Numbered from the stretch's first letter, positions 11,070-19,625 are shown. The stretch: 64,000 bases of DNA from Paracoccus sp. SMMA_5_TC (GCF_009696685.2 NZ_CP102356.1:47501-111500), one strand, 5' to 3'. Made by a program: numbers and translations. The notes: a model not told the origin generated them from the letters alone.

Positions 11070-12878
11070 CTATCGCATCCACGCGGACCGAATCACCACC
11101 GCAGCCGCCGCATCCGTTCGCGTCTGTGCCGTACTCACCCGTTCCACCTCCTCGTTCAGCCTGAGCCCCATGCTGATCAGCCCGTGTAGTGCGGCGTGGG
11201 CGTAGACGAAGGTGTCGAGGGCCTCGTTGCGTTCGCCGTCGCGCTTGGGCTGCCAGGAGCGGATGGGGCGCCCGCGCTCGAAGCGGGTGACGACGCGTTC
11301 GGCGGTCAGCTGGCGGAAGTAGTCGGCGTCGAGGCGGCGGGTGAAGTGGATGGCGCCGGGGCCGGGTTCGGTGAGGTGCAGGCGGGCGTAGACCGCGTCC
11401 TTCACCGCGTCCACGCCAACGATGAACAGCGGGATCTTGCCCTTGTTCGTCCGGGTCGGACGGTGCGGCCAGACGGGGATGCCGGGCCCGCCGCGGCCCT
11501 TGATCGCCCAGATGCGCCGGGCGAGGCGGGTGCGGCAGAACTCGTAGGCCATCTTGGTGTGGTGGCCGCCGGTGTCGATGGCGGCGGCGCGCACGGGCAG
11601 GTCGAGCCCGGCGGGATGCGGGAAGGTCGCCTGCAGCACCATGTCGAGATCGGACCAGAGCCGCGGCCCGGACGGGTCGCCCCAGAGCACGCGGTAGTCG
11701 ATCACCCATGCCTCCTCGTCGCGGCCCCAGCCGAGGATCTGCACCTCGATCCGGTCGCCCTGCACGTCGACGCCCGCGGTCAGCACGGCGACGGAGGCGG
11801 GCAGCGCCTCGCCCCAGTCCTCGCGCCGGGCCATCAGCGGATCGGCCGGGACGGTGTCGCCCGCCTGATCCTCCCAGGACTCGCCAAGCTTGGTGTTGAC
11901 CCAGACCTGCAGGCGCGCGGGGTCCTTGCGCACGCGGCCGTGTTCGGTGGCGATCTCGGCCCAGGTCTCCCACGGCGAATAGAGCGCGGAGAGGTGGAAG
12001 CCTGCGGTGCGGCCATCGCCTTGGGCCGTCGCGCGCCACTCGCCCGCCGCCAGCAGGCGGGGCTTCTCGTGCTCGTGATGGACGCCGCCGCAGGCCTCGC
12101 AAACCAGATTCGCCTGGTCGCGCCGCCCCTCGGGCCAGCGGATGCGGGCCCAGGTGATCGGGGCCATGTCGCCGCAATGCAGGCAGGGGACGTGGTAGAA
12201 TCGCCGGTCGCTATGCTCGAACGCCGCCTCGATGCGTGAGTGGCCCTTCAGCGTGGGCGTGGAGACCATGTAGATCTTGCGTCGGCCGCGGAAGGTGGCG
12301 GTTCGCTGGATCGCCAGATCGACCGGATCGCCCTCGCCATCGGCGTCGCCGGGATAGCCGTCCACCTCGTCGAGGAACAGGTAGCGGACGGGCGTGGATC
12401 GCAGGCCGACCGCGCTGTTCGCGCCGGTCATCACCAGCTGGCCGCCGGGGAAGGACTTGCGGAAAAGGCTGTTTCCCGCATCACGGGAGCGGGGCGCGGC
12501 GACCAGTTCGCGGAGCGCGGGCGTCGCCTCGACGAGCGGGTCGATACGCACGGTGGTGTTCCGCCGCACCATGTCGAGCGACGGCATCACCAGCATGGCG
12601 ATCCCTGGCGCATTCTGGATGATGTAGCCGAGCCAGTTCAGCCCCGCCTCGGAGCCGCCGGTCTGCGCGCCCTTCATCAGCACGACGCGCTCGTAGGGAC
12701 TCGCCGTCGAGAGCGCGTCCATCACGGCGCGCAGGTAGGGCGTGCGATCCGTGCGCCAGCGCCCGGGCTCGGCCGAGGTCGGCGGCAGGACGCGATGACG
12801 GTCGGCCCAGTCCGAGACCGGGATCGGCGGTTCGGGGCGGATGCCGCGCCGCCAGGCGAGGTCGATGTCAGGCACCAT
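11070..12878 (-). CDS. terL: Terminase large subunit, lambda gpA family
   Basis: A 602-residue protein. The N-terminal ATPase has a Walker A-like loop at GAQTGGSE (70-77) and Walker B at YLFLDEVD (D170, E171). A four-Cys zinc-finger-like segment (CLHCG, CEACG) and the nuclease half with GVDVQGDRIEVQ, AAIDTGGH and WAIKGRGG follow, as in gpA. It cuts concatemers and drives DNA into the head. The ATG at 12878 has GGGGAG eight bases upstream, which favours it over a TTG two codons earlier. It overlaps the terS stop. A full-length terL is unusual for classic PICIs but is standard for capsid-forming ones. Confidence 0.93.
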   Translation of the reverse strand: MVPDIDLAWRRGIRPEPPIPVSDWADRHRVLPPTSAEPGRWRTDRTPYLRAVMDALSTASPYERVVLMKGAQTGGSEAGLNWLGYIIQNAPGIAMLVMPSLDMVRRNTTVRIDPLVEATPALRELVAAPRSRDAGNSLFRKSFPGGQLVMTGANSAVGLRSTPVRYLFLDEVDGYPGDADGEGDPVDLAIQRTATFRGRRKIYMVSTPTLKGHSRIEAAFEHSDRRFYHVPCLHCGDMAPITWARIRWPEGRRDQANLVCEACGGVHHEHEKPRLLAAGEWRATAQGDGRTAGFHLSALYSPWETWAEIATEHGRVRKDPARLQVWVNTKLGESWEDQAGDTVPADPLMARREDWGEALPASVAVLTAGVDVQGDRIEVQILGWGRDEEAWVIDYRVLWGDPSGPRLWSDLDMVLQATFPHPAGLDLPVRAAAIDTGGHHTKMAYEFCRTRLARRIWAIKGRGGPGIPVWPHRPTRTNKGKIPLFIVGVDAVKDAVYARLHLTEPGPGAIHFTRRLDADYFRQLTAERVVTRFERGRPIRSWQPKRDGERNEALDTFVYAHAALHGLISMGLRLNEEVERVSTAQTRTDAAAAVVIRSAWMR

Positions 12879-13380
12879 CGCCAAAGCTCCCCAGCGGCAG
12901 GTCGGCCAGGTGTTCGAGATGCTCGCGCATCATCCGGTCGAGCGCGGCGAAGGTGGCGCGCGGATCGGCCCCGACTTCGGCCGCCAGCAGCGGCGCGGTG
13001 CGCTGGACCCACGCCATGTGCGCGTCGCGTTCGGCACGGGCGCGGGCGAACACGGTGCGGGTGGCGGCGGCGGTTTCGACCAGCAGGCCCTGTTCCTTCT
13101 CGAAGGCCAGCTTGGCGCGCTGGACCTTCACGATCTCATGCAGCCGCTTGGCCTCGGCCAGCGTGGTCGAGACGCGGGCAGCGGTCGCAGCAGCACCACC
13201 CCTGTTGCGCCGCGCCGGGTCGAGGTTGTCCTCGATCCAGGCAAGGCCCACCGCCACGTCGATCCGCCCGTCCGCGCGCACCGGCAACCCCTCGGCCACC
13301 AGCTGCGAGATGCGCCCCTTGGTCAGGCCGACGCGGGCGGCGAAGGCGGTCTTGGTCTCATGGCTGTCGAGTTTAGTCAT
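12868..13380 (-). CDS. terS: Terminase small subunit, Nu1-like
   Basis: A 170-residue protein. Residues 8-35 form a helix-turn-helix (KTAFAARVGLTKGRISQLVAEG) that should bind the packaging site, as in Nu1. The helical region EAKRLHEIVKVQRAKLAFEKEQG is a conserved oligomerisation signature of this family. The ATG at 13380 is preceded by AGGGGGCGG. The longer frame upstream would run into the origin-like region and is rejected. It partners with the large subunit encoded directly downstream. Confidence 0.88.
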   Translation of the reverse strand: MTKLDSHETKTAFAARVGLTKGRISQLVAEGLPVRADGRIDVAVGLAWIEDNLDPARRNRGGAAATAARVSTTLAEAKRLHEIVKVQRAKLAFEKEQGLLVETAAATRTVFARARAERDAHMAWVQRTAPLLAAEVGADPRATFAALDRMMREHLEHLADLPLGSFGDGA

Positions 13381-13508
13381 TTCCGCCCCCTGGCGCTGGC
13401 GGGCCAATGCGCTGCGCGTCCCCACATACGGATCGGCCCGGGAGGAACCGCCGCTTTCCCGATCCTTCCGACTTGACCCCGCCTCGGGCGGGCGCGCCCG
13501 GCGCCTCG

Positions 13509-13735
13509 GGTGACGCACCGGTGACGCAAGGGTGACGGGATTTCGGGCTTAAGCCGTTGAAAGTGTTGAGATGACGCACTTGCCCCGGCAACCTTTCCAT
13601 ATAGGGGGAAAGTGATGAGGATTGGGGAGAGAGTTTCCCCCCTTATCGAAATATCTGAGCCGAAGTGCGTCATCTCAACACTCTCAATGGGTTAGGGGCC
13701 AAAAAGCCGGTTTGGTGCGTCACCACTGCGTCACC
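13509..13735. promoter_or_regulatory. Nested dyad of iterons, probable replication origin of the element
   Basis: Three inverted-repeat layers share one centre at 13622. Outer: TGACGCA at 13511 and 13522 (11-bp period) mirrored by TGCGTCA at 13716 and 13727 (11-bp period). Middle: a perfect 20-bp inverted repeat, 13562-13581 against 13663-13682, containing the same heptamer. Inner: GGGGGAAA at 13604 against TTTCCCCC at 13634. A weaker TGACGG continues the left series at 13533. The region lies directly behind the primase-helicase gene and before terS, and its right edge overlaps the last primase codons. Mirrored iteron sets around a core are the plan of SaPI-type origins. The origin role is inferred. 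Confidence 0.7.
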
Positions 13736-16173
13736 GCGAGGCCGATGAAGAACCGCCCCTCCTTCGTGCGCTTGTGCTGGATCCCGGCCACGCGGGCCTG
13801 CACGCGCTGGACGAAGCCGTTGATGGCGGGCAGCTTCTCGGGCTTGTAGCCCTCGGCCAGCGCCCAGTTCTGGAAACGGAGGTGGGCATCGCGCGTCGCC
13901 AGCATCGGCCCGCCGTTCACGATCGGCACGACCGATACGCAGGCGTCGATCCAGGCGGCGATGGGATCCTCGCTGAGCACCCATTCGAGGAGCGCGTCGT
14001 GGCAGCCCTGCGGGATGGCGAAGTTGCGCTGGCGGATCAGCCGCGAGGCGCCCTCGACCGCCCATGCCAGCAGCAGGTCCGGTTCCTCGGCCGCGATGCG
14101 CTTGCCGATGTCCTCGACGCGCTCCTCCAGCGGGATCGAGCGGGTAAAGGGGATCAGCAGCAGGCGGCGCTGCACGCCCCGGTCCAGGCCGCCCTTGAAG
14201 CTGGGCAGCTGGTTGGCGGCGAAGAGGTTCTGCTCGACCGAGCGGAACTCGACCCGGCTCTTGTAGACGTCGCGACCCTCGATGGGATCGCCGGTGACGA
14301 CCGCCTTGAATGTGTCGGACGCGATGGCCTCGGGCGAGAGCTCGTCGGAGGCGTTCAGCAGCTTGCCGACGAGCCCGATGACATGCCGCTCGTCGCCCAT
14401 CTTCGAGGCGGGGACCGAGCAGATGGCGGAGGCGGGCAGGAGGCCGCGCGCCAGTTCGAGCACCTGGCTCTTGCCGTTCTCGGCAGTCTTGCCGTGCAGC
14501 ACCACCGCGCGCGGCTGCATCAGTCGGGTGGCGTAGCCGAGCGCCGCCGCGCCGCAGACCTCGGCCAGCAGCACGCATTTGGCCTCGGCCTCAGGGTCGC
14601 CCTTGAAGCTGCCGGTCAGGAGCCTCGCCAGCAGCGAGCCTGCGGGCGGGGTGCCGGAGGCGCCGGGTTGCCAGCGGCCGGGCAGCGTGTGGCGGCAGCG
14701 GTGCTGGCGGTGATGGGGTTCGAGGCGCGGCGTCCCCTCCGCGTCGAAGCGGACGAATCCCGAGGCGCAGTTGATGCCAGCGGGCGGGGCGTCGAAGTAT
14801 CCGGGCATGGCGCAGAGGGCCGCGCATTCGTTGAGGATCGAGTCGACGCGGATCTTGGTCAGCTTGACGTTCGAGGGCTCGCCCGCAGGCGTGAAGAACC
14901 CCGCGCCGTCATAGGTGTGGACGGGCAGGCGCAGTTCGTGGTCGGGGATCGCCTCCCAATGGGTGCCGCCATAGCGCCAGAAGGCCCCGTCGGCATGAAC
15001 GATGCGGCCGTGGCGTTCGGTCAGATCCTCGCGGACCCGCTTGGCGATCTCCACGTCCGAGCCGATGTAGAGCTGCTTCCGCCCGATGCCGGCCTCCTCG
15101 GGGCGGAAGGGTTCGGCGGCGGCGATCCGGTTGCGCACGGCCGCCTCGCCCTCGCGGACCAGGACATCGTTGAAGTCCTGCTCCTCGGGCGGGGTGGCGA
15201 TCAGCACGGTGATGCCGCGATGCGCGAGATGGCTCGCGGCGCGGGCCATCTGACCCTCGGCCTTGCTGCCGGGCAGATCGCCGTCTCGGGCCACGATCAC
15301 CGTGGCGTTCGCGGGCACCGGTGCGCGGCCGATGTTCGAGATGCCGAGGCAGGCCCAGGTCTCCTGTCCTGTCGCCTGCCAGACCGAGAGCGCGGTCTCG
15401 ACCCCCTCGCAGAGCACCAGCGGTTCGCGGCCTGGCAGGCGCACGGCGGCGCGTTCGGCCCAGCCCTCGACGGCCTTGTTGGTGCGCTTGACCACCTTCA
15501 CGGGGGCCTTGCGCCCCTCGGCGGTCAGATAGACCTGCTGGATCGCCAGCACCTCGCCTGCCTCGTCGGTGGCGAGCGCGACCATGGCGCCGAACTGGCG
15601 GTAGGCATATTGGCGATAGCGGATGCAGTCGGGCGGCGTGGCCGAGATCCCGCGATGGCGCAGGTAAGCAAGGACCGGCGTCGAGACGAGGCTCTCGCTG
15701 CGGCGCACGATCTCGGCCACCTTCTCGGCGCGTTCCTCGGGCGTGGTTTCCTTCGGTTGGGCCGAGCCCGAGGCGGAAGGGGCGCGCGCCGCAGGCGGCT
15801 TCGCCGACCAGGAGGGACCGGCGTCGGGTTCGCCCAGCCAGGCCCGCGCCCAGTCCCATGCGGCTTTCTCGTCCAGCCCGAGGCGATGGGCGATCAGCTC
15901 GAGCGCAGCGCCGCCCCCGCCATGCTCGTGGTCGAACCAGCGGCCCTTGTTCGCGCCGTCGATCTCCACGGCGAGGCTGCCCTTGGTGCCGAAACGCAGC
16001 TGCTGCGCGCCGGAAAGCTGCCGGTTCGGCTCGCCCAGCAGGTCGCGGGCCAAGTCCGCGATGCGGTCTTGCAGCATGTCGGCCAGCTGGGCGACGGACA
16101 TGCGCGTGGCGGCACGGGCGCAGGAGCCGGGCGGCGTGCCGTTGAAGTCGAGGGTCTGGTTTTGCACGGTCAT
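13720..16173 (-). CDS. Primase-helicase (TOPRIM plus SF3 helicase)
   Basis: An 817-residue replication protein. The N-terminal region (about 1-110) resembles the DNA-binding part of phage primases. A TOPRIM domain follows, with LVLCEGVETALS near residue 250 and the acidic patch VIVARDGD near 290. The C-terminal half is a D5-type superfamily 3 helicase with Walker A GKTAENGKSQ near 560 and the SNELSPE-like segment NASDELSPEAI near 600. It would melt and prime the element's origin, most likely the dyad just downstream. The ATG overlaps the preceding stop as ATGA. Primases of this build are typical of Gram-negative PICIs and P4-like satellites. Confidence 0.88.
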   Translation of the reverse strand: MTVQNQTLDFNGTPPGSCARAATRMSVAQLADMLQDRIADLARDLLGEPNRQLSGAQQLRFGTKGSLAVEIDGANKGRWFDHEHGGGGAALELIAHRLGLDEKAAWDWARAWLGEPDAGPSWSAKPPAARAPSASGSAQPKETTPEERAEKVAEIVRRSESLVSTPVLAYLRHRGISATPPDCIRYRQYAYRQFGAMVALATDEAGEVLAIQQVYLTAEGRKAPVKVVKRTNKAVEGWAERAAVRLPGREPLVLCEGVETALSVWQATGQETWACLGISNIGRAPVPANATVIVARDGDLPGSKAEGQMARAASHLAHRGITVLIATPPEEQDFNDVLVREGEAAVRNRIAAAEPFRPEEAGIGRKQLYIGSDVEIAKRVREDLTERHGRIVHADGAFWRYGGTHWEAIPDHELRLPVHTYDGAGFFTPAGEPSNVKLTKIRVDSILNECAALCAMPGYFDAPPAGINCASGFVRFDAEGTPRLEPHHRQHRCRHTLPGRWQPGASGTPPAGSLLARLLTGSFKGDPEAEAKCVLLAEVCGAAALGYATRLMQPRAVVLHGKTAENGKSQVLELARGLLPASAICSVPASKMGDERHVIGLVGKLLNASDELSPEAIASDTFKAVVTGDPIEGRDVYKSRVEFRSVEQNLFAANQLPSFKGGLDRGVQRRLLLIPFTRSIPLEERVEDIGKRIAAEEPDLLLAWAVEGASRLIRQRNFAIPQGCHDALLEWVLSEDPIAAWIDACVSVVPIVNGGPMLATRDAHLRFQNWALAEGYKPEKLPAINGFVQRVQARVAGIQHKRTKEGRFFIGLAVTQW

Positions 16174-16637
16174 TGGCGCTGCGCCTTCACGGTGCAGAGA
16201 AGGATCGGCATCTCGGGGCAGACTGCCTGCACGCGGTTGGTCCAGGCGATCTCCTGCTCTGGCCGGGTCTCGATGATCAGCCCGTTGCGCTGCGCCACGG
16301 CCATCAGGGCGATGCTGGAATAGGCCTCGGGCGGCGGGGCGCAGGAGACGATGGCGACGCCGTCGGCCATGCCGATCAGCCGGTCGAGCGCGGCGCTGTC
16401 ATACTGATCGGGGCCGAGCGCGCAGTCGGTGTCGTCGCCCACCATGACGACGAAGGGCCGTTCCAGCAGGGCGAGGCCGCGGTCGAGCCCGGTCGCGCGC
16501 TGGGGGATCACCAGAAAGCCGACACCGTGATCGCGGATCGCGTGGACAATGGGCAGCAGATGCGGGGCCTCCGCAGCGACCTTGGCTTCCAGCTGTTCGA
16601 GGATCGAGCCGGTGAACTGGATGGGGGTGTCAGGCAT
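16170..16637 (-). CDS. Uncharacterised protein of the replication operon
   Basis: A 155-residue soluble protein that I cannot assign to a family. It has an alpha/beta look, with hydrophobic strands FLVIPQ, FVVMVGDDTD, GVAIVSCAPP and ILLCTVKAQ separated by helices. It is preceded by AGGAGGG and overlaps both neighbours: 8 bases with the AlpA-like gene upstream and ATGA with the primase downstream. The tight coupling suggests it works in replication control or copy regulation of the element, but nothing in the sequence proves this. Confidence 0.7.
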   Translation of the reverse strand: MPDTPIQFTGSILEQLEAKVAAEAPHLLPIVHAIRDHGVGFLVIPQRATGLDRGLALLERPFVVMVGDDTDCALGPDQYDSAALDRLIGMADGVAIVSCAPPPEAYSSIALMAVAQRNGLIIETRPEQEIAWTNRVQAVCPEMPILLCTVKAQRQ

Positions 16638-16854
16638 TGGCGAAGCCCTCCTGCAGGGCGATCCAGTCCATCAGCGTGGAGCGGCGCGTGGCGATGCGGC
16701 TGCCCAGCCGGAAATGCGGCAGCGGGCGCTTCGAGCGGGTGCAGAGGTAGTAGACGCGGCGCTGGAACCGGAACTCGTCGGAGTCGAAGAGGAAGCGGGC
16801 GATCTCGGCGGCGCCCAACATCATGTCGGGCGCGAGCGTGGCGGGCGCGGTCAT
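16630..16854 (-). CDS. Small winged-helix DNA-binding protein (AlpA/excisionase-like)
   Basis: A 74-residue protein with the order helix (GAAEIARFLF), recognition region (RRVYYLCTRSKRPLPHFRLGSRIATRRSTLMDWI). This is the MerR-like winged helix of AlpA and Xis proteins, with the usual F-R-L-G-S core before the closing W. Preceded by GGAGGGG. The start overlaps the stop of the next upstream regulator as ATGA. In satellites such proteins activate integrase or primase transcription, or direct excision. Two in a row is noteworthy. Confidence 0.75.
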   Translation of the reverse strand: MTAPATLAPDMMLGAAEIARFLFDSDEFRFQRRVYYLCTRSKRPLPHFRLGSRIATRRSTLMDWIALQEGFANA

Positions 16855-17132
16855 CGGCCCCTCCGTGCGCACGGGGCGCTCGGCTTGCGATCCGCGGCCT
16901 GTTCGCGGGCGATGAGCCAGTCGCGCACCGCCTCGATGCGGTAGTAGACGCGCCGGCCGATCACGACGAAGGGCGGGGACTGGCGCAGCTGGCGGTCGCG
17001 CTGACAGGTGCGCAGGGACACCCCGCGGCGGGCGGCGTAGTCCTCCTCCGAGATGAAGCCGTCGAGGAAATCGGGCGGCGGGGCGACGGGGGCGGGCCTC
17101 TCGGCGCCTCCGGATGCAAGGGATTGGGTCAT
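16851..17132 (-). CDS. AlpA-family transcriptional regulator/excisionase
   Basis: A 93-residue protein. Residues 25-76 contain the helix-turn-helix GFISEEDYAARRGVSLRTCQRDRQLRQ-type segment (kept here only as landmarks: EEDYAARRGVS, then PPFVVIGRRVYYR and the closing RDWL). This is the AlpA fold in its canonical form. The N-terminal 24 residues are Pro/Ala-rich and probably disordered. AAGGAGA lies just before the ATG. The gene begins the replication operon and has two 17-bp direct repeats about 70 bases upstream, likely its own binding sites. Confidence 0.82.
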   Translation of the reverse strand: MTQSLASGGAERPAPVAPPPDFLDGFISEEDYAARRGVSLRTCQRDRQLRQSPPFVVIGRRVYYRIEAVRDWLIAREQAADRKPSAPCARRGR

Positions 17133-17199
17133 GGGCGTCTCCTTCGTGCCAGGCGACGCAACGCGCCGCCGATGCCCGAGAGATGCCGACGTTCTCGAT

Positions 17200-17238
17200 G
17201 GTCCGTTATTGGTGAGGGGGGGACCGTTATCTAGTGAG
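17200..17238. repeat. Tandem 17-bp operator-like repeats before the AlpA operon
   Basis: GGTCCGTTATTGGTGAG at 17200 and GGACCGTTATCTAGTGAG at 17221 share CCGTTAT and GTGAG, offset by 21 bp, which is two helical turns. They sit in the only gap of the left-reading transcript between the unknown gene at 17256 and the AlpA-like gene. They are probably sites for the AlpA-like protein or for a helper-encoded derepressor. Confidence 0.55.
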
Positions 17239-17255
17239 CCGGATCGGCTCAGTAG

Positions 17256-18113
17256 TCAGAAGCTGGGGATCGGCGCCTTGTATTCCAGCGCGGCCGCAAG
17301 GAGGTCGCCCGTGAGGGGCTGCGGCGTGCTCATCGCCTCGGGCCATGGCCGATACTGCGGCAGGATCCACGTTTCCTTCGGATCCAGCAGAATCTGCCCC
17401 TTGGTGCGGGGCGGCTGATAGGACAAGCCGAACTCGAGGTAGGCTTCCGCCTGCGACAGGAACATCATGAAGCTCTCGTTCAGCTCGCCCTCTATCGCGG
17501 CGCCGACTTCCTCGGGCGTCTCGTTGTGCGTGAAGGCGATCATGAACCAGTCGAACAGCACGGCGCAGAAATGTGCGACGGGCTTGTAGGTCTTCCAAGC
17601 CTTGCGCAGGTCGTGGCTGTTGCGCGGGACGTTGGGCAGCTTGACCCGTTCGAGAATGAACACGGCCTTGTTGACGCTCGCCCCGCCCGGCAGGTCGGCG
17701 TGATGCATGGCCATGCGCCGCACCAGCGCGAGGATGAGACCGGCCGCGAACCAGCCGCCCACGCGCTTCTCCATGTCCTTCTCGAAGAACCGGAAACCGG
17801 GCGCCATGCTGACGGTCGCATGACCTCCGGCCTCATCGAACCATGCCTCGAACTCCTCGTGCGTTGCCATCCACGCCTCGTGCTGCTCGATGGCGAGGAT
17901 CGTGTCCTCCCACCCGTCTGCCGCCGCGGGGTCCGGAAGGGCGTCGCGCTTGGCCTTGAGGTCGGCCAGATGGATCGACATCAGCGTGGCGACATACTCC
18001 CGGCGGGATTGTTCGTCGGCAATGTCGGGCCATGCCATGACGGTGCGGACCGCGATCTGAGCGCGGTAGAGGCCTCCGGGTGCCAGCAGGTGTCCATAGT
18101 CAAGAACGGGCAT
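17256..18113 (-). CDS. Uncharacterised protein coupled to the integrase
   Basis: A 285-residue, mostly helical protein without a signal peptide or clear membrane segment, although GGWFAAGLILALVRRMAMHH is quite hydrophobic. Aromatic residues are frequent (HEAWMATHEEFEAWF, LFDWFMIAFTHNE). I do not recognise the family. The ATG has GGAGG at a good distance and lies 14 bases inside the end of the integrase gene, so the two are co-transcribed. Such a place is typical for immunity, copy-control or anti-phage cargo of satellites; no catalytic motif points to one of these. Confidence 0.7.
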   Translation of the reverse strand: MPVLDYGHLLAPGGLYRAQIAVRTVMAWPDIADEQSRREYVATLMSIHLADLKAKRDALPDPAAADGWEDTILAIEQHEAWMATHEEFEAWFDEAGGHATVSMAPGFRFFEKDMEKRVGGWFAAGLILALVRRMAMHHADLPGGASVNKAVFILERVKLPNVPRNSHDLRKAWKTYKPVAHFCAVLFDWFMIAFTHNETPEEVGAAIEGELNESFMMFLSQAEAYLEFGLSYQPPRTKGQILLDPKETWILPQYRPWPEAMSTPQPLTGDLLAAALEYKAPIPSF

Positions 18114-19407
18114 CGTCGGCCTCCGCGTTTTTCTTGTTTATGATTTGTTCCGCGGGGCTCTGCAACACGAAGGCGCCCACCGTCTCGGCGGCCTTGCGCA
18201 GCGGATCGTCGAACAGATGGGCGTATCTTTGGGTCGTCTGGACCTGCGTATGGCCGAGCATCTGGCCGATCAAGGGCAGCGACGCGCCCGCCGACACGAG
18301 GATGCTGGCGAAGGAATGGCGGATGTCGTGGATCCGGACATTCGGCTGGAACTCGGTCCTGGGCTTTCCCTTGCGGTCGAGGACCGGCTTGCCCTTCGCG
18401 TCCAGCACCGGCACCTCCGCGCCGAGCCCCGCCCGGCGGCAGACCGAGACCCACGTCCGCTTGATCTCGGTGAGCGGCTTGCCGGTCGGGCCGGGGAAGA
18501 CGTAGGGGCTGGGCGGCGTGCCCTCGGCCTCGGCCTTTGCCTTTGCGGCGGCCTTCATCTCGACCAGCAGCTGCACGGCCGGGCCCGAGAGCGGGACGCG
18601 GTGCAGCTTGCGCTGCTTGGTGTGCGCCGAGGGCTTGGTCCAGACGCCGTTCTCGAGGTCGAACATCTCCCATGTCGCGCCCAACGCCTCGCCGCGCCGC
18701 GCGCCGGTCAGCATCAGCAGCTTGATCGCGTTCGCGGACATGGGCTCCGAGTGGTCGTTCAGCGCCTGCGCCAGCGCCGCGATCTCAGTGCGGTTCAGAT
18801 AGCGGTTCCGCTTCTCCTCCTGATTGCGGCGCACGCCCGAGGCGGGATTGTCGTCGCGCCATTTCCAGCGGATCGCGAGGTTGAACGCCTTCCTCAGCAC
18901 CTCGACGGTCCGGTTTGCGCGCACGGGCGTGCCGCGGATCTCGGTGATGTCGCGGTGGAGCGCGTCCACATCGTCATGGCTGATCTGGGCGACCTTCATC
19001 TTGCCGAAGCGGGGCAGGATGATCTTCTCCCACATGATGCGCTCGTCGGCCTGACTGCGCTCGGCCTTCTTGGGCAGGTGCTCGCGGGCGTAGCGCTCCC
19101 ACATCTCCTGCACGGTCGGCGCCTCGCGCTGCGCCTGCCGCTCGCCCATCGGGTCGTGGCCGAGATCGACCTCGCGCTTCATGTCCTTCGCGGTCTGGCG
19201 CGCGGCGGCCACCGTCCAGTCGGGCCAGGCGCCGATGGTGATCCGGCGCTGCCGCCCCTCGGCGCGGTAGTCCAGGACGAAGGACTTGGCCCCGCCCGGC
19301 GTCACCCGCAGGGCGAACCCCTTCACCTCCGCGTCCCACAGCATGGTCTGCCCGCGGACCGGCGGCAGGGCCTTCCGGGCGGCGGCTTCGGTCAGTCTCT
19401 CGGTCAT
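18100..19407 (-). CDS. int: Tyrosine-type integrase
   Basis: A 435-residue P4/CP4-type integrase. The N-terminal DUF4102 arm-binding domain (TEAAARKALPPVRGQTMLWD, GFALRVTPGGAKSFVLDYR) is followed by the core-binding SAM-like domain and a catalytic domain. The latter has the Arg of LTGARRGEALG, HDIRHSFAS (H-x-x-R), LGHTQVQTTQRYAHL with the nucleophilic Tyr, all intact. It recombines the element with the tRNA-fMet 3' end. It lies at the end of the element far from the intact tRNA. GGGGGATG precedes the start. The 20-bp arm-like repeat lies 14 bases upstream of the ATG, so arm binding may also repress int. Confidence 0.95.
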   Translation of the reverse strand: MTERLTEAAARKALPPVRGQTMLWDAEVKGFALRVTPGGAKSFVLDYRAEGRQRRITIGAWPDWTVAAARQTAKDMKREVDLGHDPMGERQAQREAPTVQEMWERYAREHLPKKAERSQADERIMWEKIILPRFGKMKVAQISHDDVDALHRDITEIRGTPVRANRTVEVLRKAFNLAIRWKWRDDNPASGVRRNQEEKRNRYLNRTEIAALAQALNDHSEPMSANAIKLLMLTGARRGEALGATWEMFDLENGVWTKPSAHTKQRKLHRVPLSGPAVQLLVEMKAAAKAKAEAEGTPPSPYVFPGPTGKPLTEIKRTWVSVCRRAGLGAEVPVLDAKGKPVLDRKGKPRTEFQPNVRIHDIRHSFASILVSAGASLPLIGQMLGHTQVQTTQRYAHLFDDPLRKAAETVGAFVLQSPAEQIINKKNAEADDARS

Positions 19408-19420
19408 TCCGGCATCCCCC

Positions 19421-19440
19421 GTGTCAACACTGTGTCAACA
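19421..19440. repeat. Right arm-type integrase site candidate
   Basis: An identical, same-orientation copy of the 20-mer at 2755-2774, between the integrase start codon and attR. It probably overlaps the integrase promoter region. Confidence 0.6.
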
Positions 19441-19578
19441 CATCATATGGCCGTTTTTGTCGTTCGCTGGCGGCGAGTAACAGGCAGTCGCGCCAGATAG
19501 CTTTGATAAAACAGCCGTCTAGGAGACTAGGCCGGAAAACGCGTCAACAATCAAGGCTCTAGATGTTGTGTTGTATCT

Positions 19579-19625
19579 GGCTCATAACCTGAAGGCCGCA
19601 GGTTCAAATCCTGCCCCCGCAACCA
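19579..19625 (+). repeat. attR: 47-bp copy of the tRNA-fMet 3' part
   Basis: A perfect copy of 2643-2689. It lacks the acceptor 5' strand and D arm, so it is not a tRNA gene. On the minus strand it forms the last codons of the serine recombinase remnant. Confidence 0.93.

Noticed and set aside
13774..16323. 849-residue plus-strand open frame
   Set aside because: Antisense to the primase-helicase with intact TOPRIM and Walker motifs; no family resemblance.
19579..19625. Second tRNA-fMet gene
   Set aside because: Only the 3' part from the anticodon arm is present; acceptor 5' strand and D arm are missing, so it is the att copy.
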